A stretch of DNA of 64,000 bases from RGIG6178 sp045118975 (lineage in GTDB: Bacteria > Bacillota_I > Bacilli_A > RFN20 > DUOF01). Numbering within the stretch: the first letter of the stretch is position 1; each line of letters begins with the position of its first letter. The stretch covers positions 32,625 to 96,624 of the forward strand of contig JBGVCT010000010.1 of the NCBI GenBank assembly GCA_045118975.1. Reading direction: 5' to 3'. Position numbers and translations under genes: made by a program. This document shows, piece by piece, positions 42,283 through 52,024 of this stretch. The notes beneath the pieces were generated by a model. It ran no database searches and was not told the origin of the DNA. It saw only the letters and a list, made by a program, of their open reading frames with translations.

Positions 42283-44262
42283 TTATTTAATTAATTTAGA
42301 TAGTTCTCCCACACTATACAAACTTAATTCATGCATCGCTCTAGAACATGCTATGTATAAGTAATTAGTATCAATAACACTATTATAATTATTATCACTT
42401 GCATCAACTACGATAACCCTTTCAAATTCTAATCCTTTAGTTAAAAAGATACACCCTATAACAATTCCTCTTTTTATATCCTTACCATTATAATTTAACA
42501 TATTAACCATACATTTATCTTTAAGTTTATTATATAGCTTTTTACTATCTTTAAAGCTTTTTGTAACAATCCCTAAACTCTTTCCTTTATAGTTTTTGAT
42601 TTCCTCAACAAGCTTATCTATCATATTGTTTTCTGAATCAAACTCTAATATTTCCACTTCTTTACCAATTCTATTAACGGTATTAATTCCTTTGTTATCA
42701 ATAATCTTATTTAAAAAATCAAATATTTGCTTACTACTTCTATATGAATTATTAAGCGTTATTATATCTCCTTCAAATTTATCATTATAGTTTTGTAAAA
42801 ATAAACCTTGATTTCTATCTCCCAAAAATGTTTTAGAACAACTAAATAATTTAGCAATAACTTGTCTTTCGAAAATATTTAAATCTTGATATTCATCAAC
42901 AAGTAAATGATTATACTTATCAAAAATAGCACAATCTTTAAAGAATAATCTAATGTAGATAAGTGGATAGATATTTTCATACTTCAAATATCCTTTAGAT
43001 AAGACATTTGTATCATATCCATATCGTGATAAGAACTCTTGATATAAATCATAATAATTAACCTCTGGAAGTATCTTATCCATAAACATATCAATACTTC
43101 TTATAGCTTCTTGGGTAAGTTTGCTATTAGTAGAAACCCTATCCATTAAAAATTCTTTTATAAGTTTCTTCCTTTTATAATAATTTCTTCTAGAAAACTT
43201 ATTAAAATATAGTTCTTTAAATACTTGCTTAGTAAACGTTAATCCTCTTATTTTAAGACCCAATCTAGAGTCGTATAACTCTTCCATTTTAATATTTAAA
43301 TATTCATTTAAATCCATATAAAACTTATCATAATCAAATACTAACTTATGATCTATAACTCTTTCAAAGTATTCTTCTTTACTCTCTAGTCTAATCTTTA
43401 ATTTATATAATTCTCCCTTTAACATTAAATGCGCAATTTGATTCAATGTTAAATTAACAACATTATCTTCACCAAGCTCAGGTAACACATTATCTATATA
43501 GTTATAAAAAATATTATTAGGAGTAATAAAGCACACTTTATTAGCACTATATTTTAAAGCATTTTTATACATAAGATATGCAATTCTATGAAGTGCAATA
43601 GAAGTTTTACCTCCTCCTGCCACACCTAAAACCATAACATTTTTATCATCTAAATATCTAATAACTTTATTTTGTTCTTTTTGAATTGTATTAACGATAT
43701 TTTTCATGACCATGTCATTGCTATTTTTCAAAGTATCAAGTAATAATTCATCGCTTATATTACTAACCATATCAGTATAGTAAACTAATTCTCTATTTTT
43801 AAATTTATATTGTCTTTTTAAAGTTACCTCTCCATTTACAATACCATTTGGAGATTCATAACTAGCCTTCCCCATAATGGAATCATAATACAAATTAGCC
43901 ACTGGACTCCTCCAGTCATAAACAATAATATCATCTTCATCCATTAAAGTTTCAATACCAAAATAATATGGTATTTCACCCCAATTATTTTTGAAATCTA
44001 ATCTTCCAAAATAAGGCTTATCTATCATCATTAAATATCTAGATAGCTGCCTATTGGCTATCGAAGAAATATATTTAGAGTAATTTATGTCATCAATCAT
44101 AGCAAGTTTATCGCCATAGTCTTTAGTTTCTCCTTTTGAATTATAAAAACTATCTAAGCTTTCAATAATTGCCTTAGATTTTTCATCAAGTATAGATTCA
44201 TTTTCATGAATTTTCTTATTTATTAGCTCAATGACATATCTAGCTCTTTCTTCCTCAGACAT
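42283..44262 (-). CDS. helD: HelD-like RNA polymerase-recycling ATPase
   Basis: 659-aa UvrD-like protein of the HelD group, which opens stalled RNA polymerase. The HelD-specific N-terminus has ANRQLSRYLMMIDKPYFGRLDF and IIVYDWRSPVANLYYD. Walker A is GVAGGGKTSIALHRIAYL, motif II LLVDEYQDLN, then FLGDRNQG and NNSYRSSKQIF. It is shorter than B. subtilis HelD (774 aa), mainly in the middle. Coupled to tsaC by an 8-base overlap. Confidence 0.85.
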   Translation of the reverse strand: MSEEERARYVIELINKKIHENESILDEKSKAIIESLDSFYNSKGETKDYGDKLAMIDDINYSKYISSIANRQLSRYLMMIDKPYFGRLDFKNNWGEIPYYFGIETLMDEDDIIVYDWRSPVANLYYDSIMGKASYESPNGIVNGEVTLKRQYKFKNRELVYYTDMVSNISDELLLDTLKNSNDMVMKNIVNTIQKEQNKVIRYLDDKNVMVLGVAGGGKTSIALHRIAYLMYKNALKYSANKVCFITPNNIFYNYIDNVLPELGEDNVVNLTLNQIAHLMLKGELYKLKIRLESKEEYFERVIDHKLVFDYDKFYMDLNEYLNIKMEELYDSRLGLKIRGLTFTKQVFKELYFNKFSRRNYYKRKKLIKEFLMDRVSTNSKLTQEAIRSIDMFMDKILPEVNYYDLYQEFLSRYGYDTNVLSKGYLKYENIYPLIYIRLFFKDCAIFDKYNHLLVDEYQDLNIFERQVIAKLFSCSKTFLGDRNQGLFLQNYNDKFEGDIITLNNSYRSSKQIFDFLNKIIDNKGINTVNRIGKEVEILEFDSENNMIDKLVEEIKNYKGKSLGIVTKSFKDSKKLYNKLKDKCMVNMLNYNGKDIKRGIVIGCIFLTKGLEFERVIVVDASDNNYNSVIDTNYLYIACSRAMHELSLYSVGELSKLIK

Positions 44263-44860
44263 TGTTATACTCCTTTAGTATATTTTCAAATTTAACTTTT
44301 CCCTCTCTTAACAAAACTAAGTCTCCATTTTCTTTTATTTCTATTATTGTAGACTCACTATTTTTACACTTGCCATCTAAAAACGCACAATCAATATAGC
44401 CATCAAATAAATCAATTAATTCAACAGGATCTACAACATTCGGCTCATTAGATATATTAGCACTAGTTAGACAAAGTGGTGAATTTACACTCTCTATAAT
44501 TTTATTAACAAGTGGAACATTAATCATCCTTACTGCTATAGTTTTAGCATTAAAATAATCAAAAGTTTCTCTCCTTTTTGAAACAATTGTAATCGGACCT
44601 GGAAAATATTTTGACAGTTTCTTTATCTTTTCCATATCCACATCTATTACTTCTTCCAACATTTCAAATGTGTTTACAAGCAAAGGAAGAGGCTTATCCT
44701 TAACCCTTTTTTTCATCTCATAAATTCTATCAATAGCAACTTTGCTATTATATAAACACGCAAGTCCATAGACTGTATCTGTAGGTAAAATTATTACACC
44801 ATCATTCAACAATGACTCTTTTGCATCACTTATTGCACTCTCATAATACTTCTCTAACAT
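44255..44860 (-). CDS. tsaC: TsaC/YrdC/Sua5 threonylcarbamoyl-AMP synthase
   Basis: Makes L-threonylcarbamoyl-AMP for the t6A37 modification of tRNA. 201 aa, only the YrdC fold. Motifs: GVIILPTDTVYGLACLYNS, IYEMKKRVKDKPLPLLV, YFPGPITIV, and SPLCLTSANISNEPNV. Overlaps fmt by 20 bases. Confidence 0.93.
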   Translation of the reverse strand: MLEKYYESAISDAKESLLNDGVIILPTDTVYGLACLYNSKVAIDRIYEMKKRVKDKPLPLLVNTFEMLEEVIDVDMEKIKKLSKYFPGPITIVSKRRETFDYFNAKTIAVRMINVPLVNKIIESVNSPLCLTSANISNEPNVVDPVELIDLFDGYIDCAFLDGKCKNSESTIIEIKENGDLVLLREGKVKFENILKEYNNV

Positions 44861-45791
44861 AAAATTTCTTCCCCACTATATTTTTATTACCATTCAAATA
44901 ATCTCTAGCTTCCATAACTTTTTTACCAGCAGGTTGAAGAGTTTGAATCTTGTAAACTCCGTCTACACATCTAACATAAATTCCCTCTTTGTTAGCCTTT
45001 ACAACCTCACCGATTTCACCATCTATAACATCATCAACTTCTTCACCTTTAAAAATCTTAATATTAGTATCATCAAGCATTGTATAGGCAATTGGTGTTG
45101 GATTAAAAGCTCTTACTTTATTATGAATATTCCTTTTTGTCTCATTCCAATCAATAAGTTCATCTTCTCTTTTAATCATCTTAGAAAATGTCACTTCATT
45201 TTCATCTTGTTCTACACCAACTACTTTTCCTTCAACAAAGTCATCAAGGAAAGATATCACTGTTTTTTTCACTTGAACTAGTAATTTATCAAAAACATCT
45301 CCTGATGTGTCATTATTATCAATCACAACAGATTCTTTTAGATACATTGCTCCAGCATCCATCTTTTTAACCATTTCCATATAAGTGATGCCAGTTTCTT
45401 TTTCATCATTTAAAATAGAATATTGAATAGGAGCAGCTCCTCTATATTTAGGAAGTAATGATCCATGAATATTAATACACTTATATTTAGGAATATCTAA
45501 AACTCCTTGTGGCACAATTTGACCATAAGCACATGTCAAAATTATATCTGGTTGCTTACTTTCAATAAAAGTATAATCATTTTTAATACTTACAGGTTGA
45601 AATACCTCAATACCATATTTTAAAGCCACTTCTTTAACTGGAGTATTTTCCAATTTATTTTTTCTACCCACTTGTTTATCAGGTTGACTAACAACTCCAA
45701 CAACATTTACTTTTTGTTCAATTAAAAATTCTAGTATTTTGCTTGAGAACTCACTAGTTCCCATATAAACAATTTTAATATTATTTCTCAT
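44841..45791 (-). CDS. fmt: Methionyl-tRNA formyltransferase
   Basis: Formylates initiator Met-tRNA. 316 aa. VYMGTSEFSSKILEFL, PDIILTCAYGQIVPQGVL, CINIHGSLLPKYRGAAPIQ (with the Asn-x-His...SLLP catalytic segment), TGITYMEMVKKMDAG. The C-terminal domain contains VRAFNPTPIAYT and LQPAGKKVMEARDYLNG. GAGGTGA before ATG. Confidence 0.96.
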   Translation of the reverse strand: MRNNIKIVYMGTSEFSSKILEFLIEQKVNVVGVVSQPDKQVGRKNKLENTPVKEVALKYGIEVFQPVSIKNDYTFIESKQPDIILTCAYGQIVPQGVLDIPKYKCINIHGSLLPKYRGAAPIQYSILNDEKETGITYMEMVKKMDAGAMYLKESVVIDNNDTSGDVFDKLLVQVKKTVISFLDDFVEGKVVGVEQDENEVTFSKMIKREDELIDWNETKRNIHNKVRAFNPTPIAYTMLDDTNIKIFKGEEVDDVIDGEIGEVVKANKEGIYVRCVDGVYKIQTLQPAGKKVMEARDYLNGNKNIVGKKFYVREVL

Positions 45792-45855
45792 ACTATCACC
45801 TCACTATAGTTTATAACAAACATAAAGCAATAGTATATATTTTTTTAATAAAATA

Positions 45856-45881
45856 AAAAAAGAGATTTATTATCTCTTTTT
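45856..45881 (-). terminator. Terminator of the 214-aa gene
   Basis: Minus strand AAAAAGAGAT/ATCTCTTTTT with 5-base loop and extra T run. It includes the stop codon. Confidence 0.78.
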
Positions 45882-46514
45882 GCGACTGTTTTGTTTTGGA
45901 GTGTTAGTTTCTACTAACAACTTGTTATATTTATCAAGCATTCCTCTAAGTAGATCGGCTTTATATTTTTTATTTCCATGAATAATTATATATTCAGGTG
46001 ACATAGATTCTTTTCCGTGTCCCAAATAAAATTCATATTGATTGGTAAGACTAGACAATATGTCTTCACTAGCTTTAAGTGCAGACTTAATGGACATTAA
46101 AAATGCTTTTAATTTATTAAAATCATCATTAGCTCTCAAATTATATTTGCTAGTTAATTCTTCTATTTCTTGATCTAATAACCCCATAAATTTTTCTTTA
46201 TCAAAATATTCAATTTCTAGTATCTCAGATAATTCGATATTATGACAAAGTTTTTCCTCTATTTCTAACCCTTCAATAAGACGAATTTCCTCTTCTGTTA
46301 ATCCATTAAAAAGTGACTGTAATGGAATATGACTTTTCTTAGAATTTTTTATTGTCTTTAGCATCTTAACTAAAATATCATTTTGTCTAACATAAGTGTT
46401 ATCCTCTAAATCATAGATATTATCTGAAAACATACTAACGATGGAAACTAAATCATTGATTTGTGATGACAATATGTATATTGCAAGATATTTATTTACA
46501 AGTAAATTTCCCAC
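45870..46514 (-). CDS. Hypothetical helical protein, 214 aa
   Basis: Not recognised. Soluble, helical, with a charged middle and a basic tail NTPKQNSRKKR. The open frame begins at a TTG (46565) that has no ribosome site. A GTG at 46512-46514 with GGAG 8 bases upstream is more plausible, giving VGNLLVNKYL as start. It follows the 98-aa membrane protein gene and so may be sporulation-related; that is inference. Confidence 0.55.
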   Translation of the reverse strand: MGNLLVNKYLAIYILSSQINDLVSIVSMFSDNIYDLEDNTYVRQNDILVKMLKTIKNSKKSHIPLQSLFNGLTEEEIRLIEGLEIEEKLCHNIELSEILEIEYFDKEKFMGLLDQEIEELTSKYNLRANDDFNKLKAFLMSIKSALKASEDILSSLTNQYEFYLGHGKESMSPEYIIIHGNKKYKADLLRGMLDKYNKLLVETNTPKQNSRKKR

Positions 46515-46568
46515 TCTAATCACTCCAGTTGGAATTATCTTAACATAGTTAAGAGGTGATTTCAACCA

Positions 46569-46865
46569 TTAATTGGCAATACCACTCATAATTTTCACCA
46601 TGATTTTTAATCCCAAATTTAGAGTCTTAACAACCATATTAGAAATCCCTGCAACAATAGATGAAATAAGATTAGATGTGTCTTCTTTTTCTACCTTTAT
46701 GTTAGTTAAATTACCATCATTTACTTCCTCATTTGATTCTACTTTCTCTTCAAAAGCATTTACCTCTTGATTACTAATAGAATTAGCATCAATGTCGCTT
46801 ACAATCCCCACACCAATAATAATAAATAAAAAAATAATAGCCGCTTCTAAAATATACTTTTTCAT
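46569..46865 (-). CDS. Small membrane protein next to gpr, 98 aa
   Basis: One N-terminal segment (AAIIFLFIIIGVGIVS), an acidic linker and a C-terminal amphipathic helix (SIVAGISNMVVKTLNLGLKI). In Bacillus, gpr is followed by spoIIP and yqxA; this protein resembles YqxA (DUF3679) in layout only. The residue-level identity is not clear. GGTGAG-type ribosome site precedes the ATG. Confidence 0.55.
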   Translation of the reverse strand: MKKYILEAAIIFLFIIIGVGIVSDIDANSISNQEVNAFEEKVESNEEVNDGNLTNIKVEKEDTSNLISSIVAGISNMVVKTLNLGLKIMVKIMSGIAN

Positions 46866-46914
46866 TTACTCACCAATAAAAGTTTATTACTTTTATATGA
46901 AAATTATTGTCGGA

Positions 46915-47829
46915 TTATAGACTATCTACATTTAAATGAACCGACTCATTTATAGCATTCCCTATTATATATGAAATATTTTTAATATCTTCATCAATTT
47001 GTTTTGGAGTAACAATCATTTCAAGTCCCTTATCTTCTAAAATATTAGAAATTATTTGGTAACGATTTTCTTCTTTTAATGGACTGTAAATAGATGGCAA
47101 CTCTCCATATATTTTTTCTATTAAACTAATCGTTTCATAAACTATACTACTTACCCCAACAACTGTTGCAACACCTATACAAATACACTCGCACCCCAAA
47201 TATTCTTTATCAAGTGATTTGCGATTATTGCCAATACCACTTCCTGGAGATATTCCCGTATCAGTAACTTGTATAACTTTATTAATTCTATTCATGCTAC
47301 GCGTAGCCAAAGCATCTATAAAAATAACTAATTTGGGCTTATAAAAGTCACAAACCGATTTAACTATATCAGCCGTTTCTAATCCCGTTTGCCCCATAAC
47401 CCCTGGCACAATTAATGATACTGGACGAGTTCCTTTTTTCATTTCAAAGTCTTCAATAGTAAAAAGATGATTTGTTACTATCACTTCCTTTGAAGCCATT
47501 GGGCCCAATGAATCAGCGCTAAAATCTTCATTACCTAACCCAACCACCAAAATTCCATCTTCTTCACTAAGATTATATTTTTTAATTATTTCTTTTAGGT
47601 TTTCCACTAAAACATCCTTAATATCTTCTTTGGCTTTTTTGTCTTCTAAATTATCAAAAGTGATAGATATATACCTACCAACTTTCTTATTCAAACTATT
47701 ATCTTCTTTTAAAATTGAAATCCTACTAATAGTTATATCTCCATATTTTCTATTTTCGACCTCATATTCACCTTTATTTGTTTTATCAATCAACTCATCT
47801 GCTAAGTCACTACGAAAAGAATTGTTCAA
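46915..47829 (-). CDS. gpr: Gpr, germination protease (SASP-specific)
   Basis: Aspartic-type protease (A25) of the spore core that degrades small acid-soluble DNA-binding proteins at germination. 304 aa with the chosen start. Motifs: VVGLGNEDFSADSLGPMASK, VPGVMGQTGLETADIVKS, FIDALATRSMNRINKVIQ, DTGISPGSGIGNNRKSL. The frame opens with GTG at 47838, but it directly abuts the only ribosome site GAGG, so TTG at 47827-47829 (8 bases spacing) is preferred. A sigma-F-like promoter lies just upstream. Confidence 0.92.
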   Translation of the reverse strand: MNNSFRSDLADELIDKTNKGEYEVENRKYGDITISRISILKEDNSLNKKVGRYISITFDNLEDKKAKEDIKDVLVENLKEIIKKYNLSEEDGILVVGLGNEDFSADSLGPMASKEVIVTNHLFTIEDFEMKKGTRPVSLIVPGVMGQTGLETADIVKSVCDFYKPKLVIFIDALATRSMNRINKVIQVTDTGISPGSGIGNNRKSLDKEYLGCECICIGVATVVGVSSIVYETISLIEKIYGELPSIYSPLKEENRYQIISNILEDKGLEMIVTPKQIDEDIKNISYIIGNAINESVHLNVDSL

Positions 47830-47847
47830 ATCATTCACCTCAAGAAT

Positions 47848-47879
47848 TATTATTCCCGAAGCAATAATTTTAATTAGAC
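47848..47879 (-). promoter_or_regulatory. Sigma-F-type promoter of gpr
   Basis: Minus strand -10 GGGAATAATA (47848-47857) fits the sigma-F consensus GGnnAnAHTR in every fixed position. GTCTA at 47875-47879, 17 bases upstream, is a 4/5 match to the -35 GYWTA. In Bacillus, gpr is read by sigma-F and sigma-G. Confidence 0.55.
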
Positions 47880-48823
47880 ATTTTTAAAATAAATAATTCT
47901 AATCCAACAAACCTATCTATATCACCTGTTTTAATTTGAATATCTAACTTAGATAATTCATCTAATAATTCTTCAAGTTCATACTCGCTATAATGTCTCA
48001 CTTTTTCCATGCCCATTCTTACTCTAAAAGGATGTGCTGATAATTCATTAGCTATATTAGACTCATTATATCCCTTATTAGACAACACTAAAATTTGATA
48101 CAAAAATCTAACTTGAGTAGCAATAATAGACACTAGACTAACAGGTTCATTTCCAAGAGACTTTAAATCATTATATATTCTAAAAGCCTTATTAGAATTC
48201 TTTTTAAACATCGCATCAATCATATCAAAAATATTATCATCCATCTTTTTAGGTGTTAAAGCTTCTACATCATGTAAATATATCTTATTAGAATATGTAG
48301 ACAACTTATCTACTTCATTACTTATTTGATACATGTCAATATCTACTCTAGATAATAATTCATGTAATGCATCATCTGTAATTTCAACATTACGCTTAGT
48401 AAACATTTGCTTTACTATCTTCGGCAAATCTTTTTTATTTACGCCATCAACCTCTACCACTTTAGCTACTTTTCTAAGTCTTTTAACTAATGTTCTTTTC
48501 TCATCCAATTTAGTAGCACTAACACTAATTATAAATGTAGTATCTTGTGTTTCGTTTTCTAAATACTTTTCTATGAGTTCACTCTCATATGGTCCTTGTG
48601 TATTGTTGTTTGTTAAAAAATAACTATTAGTTAAACTGACAACTTTCTTATCACTAGAAAAACAAAATGATTCTAATTCGTTTATCACATAGCTTGCATC
48701 ATTTTTATATGCATCTAAAACAATATAATTAAATTCATCAATATCTTTTAAAGTATCTTTAGCAATTTTATCTATCATCTTATTAACCAATAATTCTTGC
48801 TCACCATATACTAAATAAATCAT
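47870..48823 (-). CDS. holA: DNA polymerase III subunit delta
   Basis: Clamp-loader subunit that opens the beta clamp. 317 aa. MIYLVYGEQELLVNKMI at the start; FIISVSATKLDEKRTLVKRL; EALTPKKMDDNIFDMIDAMF (the family NIFDLIDA motif); and VSIIATQVRFLYQIL. ATG at 48821-48823 with AGGTGA at 6 bases; a TTG one codon earlier is less likely. Its place after comEC is as in Bacillus. Confidence 0.94.
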   Translation of the reverse strand: MIYLVYGEQELLVNKMIDKIAKDTLKDIDEFNYIVLDAYKNDASYVINELESFCFSSDKKVVSLTNSYFLTNNNTQGPYESELIEKYLENETQDTTFIISVSATKLDEKRTLVKRLRKVAKVVEVDGVNKKDLPKIVKQMFTKRNVEITDDALHELLSRVDIDMYQISNEVDKLSTYSNKIYLHDVEALTPKKMDDNIFDMIDAMFKKNSNKAFRIYNDLKSLGNEPVSLVSIIATQVRFLYQILVLSNKGYNESNIANELSAHPFRVRMGMEKVRHYSEYELEELLDELSKLDIQIKTGDIDRFVGLELFILKMSN

Positions 48824-48843
48824 CAACTATCACCTAAAGAAAA

Positions 48844-50844
48844 TTATACCATATCTTTTTCTTTTTCAATAATTAATGAGTTAGTAAATATACTTTTATA
48901 TATAACAATATTGCCACACATATCTGTCCTATAAATTTCAACTCCAAAATCGCTTAAAATTTCTAATGTTTCTTCATGAGGATGATGATAACGATTGTTT
49001 TTCCCAACACCTATAAGAGCAATTTTAGGTTTTATTCGCTTTACAAATTCCTCACTTGTAGAATCTTTTGAACCATGATGACTAACTTTTAAAACATCTA
49101 CTCTCAGATCATTTTTGCTAATTATGCTTTCCTCTATTTCACTTGAAATATCTCCTGTAAATAAATAATTTATTTCTCCCCACATTCCATATAAAACAAC
49201 ACTTCCATCATTATCTCTAGAATCGTTTATATTTAGATTTTTGAATTCTTTATCACCTATCATTATCGAAGAAAAAGAAGAATTTTCAACTATATTTTCT
49301 ACTTTAAAATTTCTTTTTAAGCTTTCAATAGCACCATTATGATCATAGTCATCATGACTAATAATTATATTATCAATACAATTGATCCCCTTTTCCTTAA
49401 GAAAAGGGATAATATCTTTTTGCCCCACATCCCTATTTTTATTGCCTCCTGTATCAATTAATACCACACTTTTTGAATTTGGAAGTTTAAGAGCTATACA
49501 ATCTCCTTGACCAACATCTATAAAATATACCATTTCTCTTGAATCAATAATTGGTAAACAATATTGAAATGATAAAAGCAAAAAATAACTAAAAAACGAT
49601 ATGATTGCAGCCTTCTTCATCTTGCTTTGATGAAAATATAACAACAAAAATAATGATAAATACAAGAAAATAACAATTATACTTGATGGCTTACCAAATA
49701 TTAAATTTATGCTAATTCTATCAATGCCAGATAATACAATCTCCATCACAAATATATACAATTTATATAGCAAATAAAACTTATCAAAAAAAAGATACAA
49801 AAGAGAAAATATAAAAAGTATTGATATAGGCCACTCAAAAAATATTGTCATCACAAAAGAAGCTATATTTATTTCAAAATTAGATATTAAAACTAAGGGA
49901 ACACTTATCATGAAAATAATCGTTTTAGTTAGCACTTTACTTTTTATTCCTCTAGAAGATATTGTGTTATTTATAAGATCGATACTAAATGAAAATACAA
50001 ACGTATATATAAATCCCAAATTAAAACAATAACTAGGATTAATAAACAAAAAAGAAATTAAAATCAGCGATAATAAATCCATATTATTAAATGATAAATC
50101 TAGTTTTTTATTTATTCTTTTTAATACATAATATATAAAAGCTTTTAAACTAGAAACAGACAAATTTAATAAGAGTAAATACCCACATATAAATAGATAC
50201 TTGCCTAATCCAAATTTTTTTAATAATTTGAACAATAAATTGACATGAAATCCTGATATCACAATTAAAAAACTAAGTGAAAATTCTTCAAATAATCTAT
50301 AAAATTCCATATTTGTTTCATCTTTTATATTAAACAATATAAGTCTCAATATTTTTGAATTTTCTTCATCTTTGCCCTTTAAAAGGTGATTAATTACTTT
50401 GACTTCAAAAGCTAAATTATTATCATTTTCTCTAACTTCTCCATCCAAAAAATAAAATACTTTTTGCTTATTTAAATATTCATTAAATTCACTACTATTA
50501 TCCAACCTTATCAAATCACCATTAACTCGTATCTTATTTCCTTTAGAAAGGGTATTATCATCATAAAATAGAACTTTATTTCCATTATTTTCTAAAATTA
50601 CATATCCATTATTATCTTCCCTTACTACAAACTCATCACTAAAATTTCCTGCATGAGAAAATGTAAAATAGTTAAATCTAAAAATACAAAAGGAAAATAA
50701 AATAATATTGGATATAATAAATATCCCCTTGCTATTTCTTTTGTACAAAGCAAATAAACAAAACAATACTAAAATCAAATAAAAATAGCTGTGGAAGTAA
50801 AAAAATAAAATAACAAATATGAAAGAAAGAGCTAAAAAAAGCAT
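48844..50844 (-). CDS. comEC: ComEC/Rec2, DNA-uptake channel
   Basis: Competence protein that forms the channel for single-stranded DNA. 666 aa. N-terminal hydrophobic segments and an OB-like extracellular region; the Competence domain contains FLIVISGFHVNLLFKLLKK (family HLxAISGLHV). The C-terminal metallo-beta-lactamase-like domain has DVGQGDCIALKLP, VVLIDTGG, ISHDDYDHNGAIESL and KVSHHGSKDST. No Shine-Dalgarno is seen at the start, which directly follows comEA, so it is probably read by translational coupling. Confidence 0.93.
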   Translation of the reverse strand: MLFLALSFIFVILFFYFHSYFYLILVLFCLFALYKRNSKGIFIISNIILFSFCIFRFNYFTFSHAGNFSDEFVVREDNNGYVILENNGNKVLFYDDNTLSKGNKIRVNGDLIRLDNSSEFNEYLNKQKVFYFLDGEVRENDNNLAFEVKVINHLLKGKDEENSKILRLILFNIKDETNMEFYRLFEEFSLSFLIVISGFHVNLLFKLLKKFGLGKYLFICGYLLLLNLSVSSLKAFIYYVLKRINKKLDLSFNNMDLLSLILISFLFINPSYCFNLGFIYTFVFSFSIDLINNTISSRGIKSKVLTKTIIFMISVPLVLISNFEINIASFVMTIFFEWPISILFIFSLLYLFFDKFYLLYKLYIFVMEIVLSGIDRISINLIFGKPSSIIVIFLYLSLFLLLYFHQSKMKKAAIISFFSYFLLLSFQYCLPIIDSREMVYFIDVGQGDCIALKLPNSKSVVLIDTGGNKNRDVGQKDIIPFLKEKGINCIDNIIISHDDYDHNGAIESLKRNFKVENIVENSSFSSIMIGDKEFKNLNINDSRDNDGSVVLYGMWGEINYLFTGDISSEIEESIISKNDLRVDVLKVSHHGSKDSTSEEFVKRIKPKIALIGVGKNNRYHHPHEETLEILSDFGVEIYRTDMCGNIVIYKSIFTNSLIIEKEKDMV

Positions 50845-50845
50845 A

Positions 50846-51361
50846 TTATAAACAAATCAAATCTTTGATTTGTTCAAACAATGAATCTCCAATACCATTT
50901 ACATTTTTTAAATCTTCTAAAGTAGCAAAAGGTCCATTAGTATTTCTATAGCTAACTATTCTATTGGCTATTACACTTCCAATTCCTGGTAATGTATCAA
51001 GAGAAGCAATAGTTGCACTATTAATAGACACTTTATCATTGTTATTACTCTCATATGCAATATAATAGGTAACACCATTTTCTAAAATAACATTTAAATT
51101 ATACGCTCTCTCATCTGCCTCTTCTTTTAATCCTCCTGCCAAAGATATCAAATATGATAGTTTGTCCCCTTTTGAAACCGTATAACTGCCAGGGTTATTT
51201 ACTGCACCTGTTATTGATACAGTATATAAATTTGCATCACTTTCCACCGATATTGTCTCACTTTCAAAATTTATAGTTTCGAGTTTTTTGTTTATTAAAT
51301 CCATCCCAACCATATAAATAATTGAAAAAATAATCATCCCTATAAAAACTTTCATTTTCAT
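50846..51361 (-). CDS. comEA: ComEA, DNA-binding competence protein
   Basis: 171 aa. N-terminal membrane anchor (VFIGMIIFSIIYMVGM), a SLBB-type domain (TVSITGAVNNPGSYTVSKGD), and a C-terminal double helix-hairpin-helix (INSATIASLDTLPGIGSVIA and LEDLKNVNGIGDSLFEQI) that binds DNA. The AGGAGGGG ribosome site is strong. Heads the comEA-comEC-holA series; no comEB. Confidence 0.95.
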   Translation of the reverse strand: MKMKVFIGMIIFSIIYMVGMDLINKKLETINFESETISVESDANLYTVSITGAVNNPGSYTVSKGDKLSYLISLAGGLKEEADERAYNLNVILENGVTYYIAYESNNNDKVSINSATIASLDTLPGIGSVIANRIVSYRNTNGPFATLEDLKNVNGIGDSLFEQIKDLICL

Positions 51362-51463
51362 CCCCTCCTAATAACTTACATACTAACTTAATAAAAAAAA
51401 TCCCCTTATTAATTAAAAAAATATGCATTTTATCTATAATTTAGATAAAAGGAAGTTGAAAGA

Positions 51464-52024
51464 ATGAAAAAATTACTAAAATTATTTGTAATGTTTTTTA
51501 AAATTGGTTTATTTACCTTTGGTGGAGGATATGCAATGATTTCCCTTATCGAAGATGAATGCGTGAATAAAAATAAATTTATTTCAAAAGATGAGATGAA
51601 TGAAATTGTTATTTTGAGCGAATCCACTCCTGGACCAATTGCGGTAAATGCTGCAACATTTGTTGGATACAAAACTAGCAAAGTACTAGGGAGTATTTTC
51701 TCTACTCTAGGTGTTGTTCTACCTTCATTTATTATAATCACTATAATATCAATATTCTTAAATTTCTTTAAAGATAATGTTGTAGTAGAAATCTTATTTG
51801 AAGCAATTAGAGCTAGCGTTACAATTCTTATGGTACAAGCTTTTTTAAACTTAACAAAAAACGCAAAAAAGAATATTGAATTTTATTCTCTTTTGATAAC
51901 TTCATTTATCCTTAATTTTATCTTTTCTGTCAAAGCAATCTATATAATATTGTTTGCGTTTCTATATACATTTATCCTTTTATTAATAAAGAAAATCAAA
52001 AAGGAGGAAATAAACAATGCTTAA
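51464..52024 (+). CDS. Chromate-transporter family protein, half 1
   Basis: 186-aa ChrA-family half protein. The family signature FKIGLFTFGGGYAMISLIEDE is at the start, and ESTPGPIAVNAATFVGYK follows. About five to six membrane segments. Two adjacent half genes form one transporter. In Firmicutes the substrate is often unproven (chromate by name only). AAAAGGAAG precedes the ATG. Confidence 0.88.
   Translation: MKKLLKLFVMFFKIGLFTFGGGYAMISLIEDECVNKNKFISKDEMNEIVILSESTPGPIAVNAATFVGYKTSKVLGSIFSTLGVVLPSFIIITIISIFLNFFKDNVVVEILFEAIRASVTILMVQAFLNLTKNAKKNIEFYSLLITSFILNFIFSVKAIYIILFAFLYTFILLLIKKIKKEEINNA

Noticed and set aside
45803..45830. Promoter TTGCTT-N16-TATAGT before fmt
   Set aside because: The start would fall in the Shine-Dalgarno site, leaving almost no leader; not accepted.
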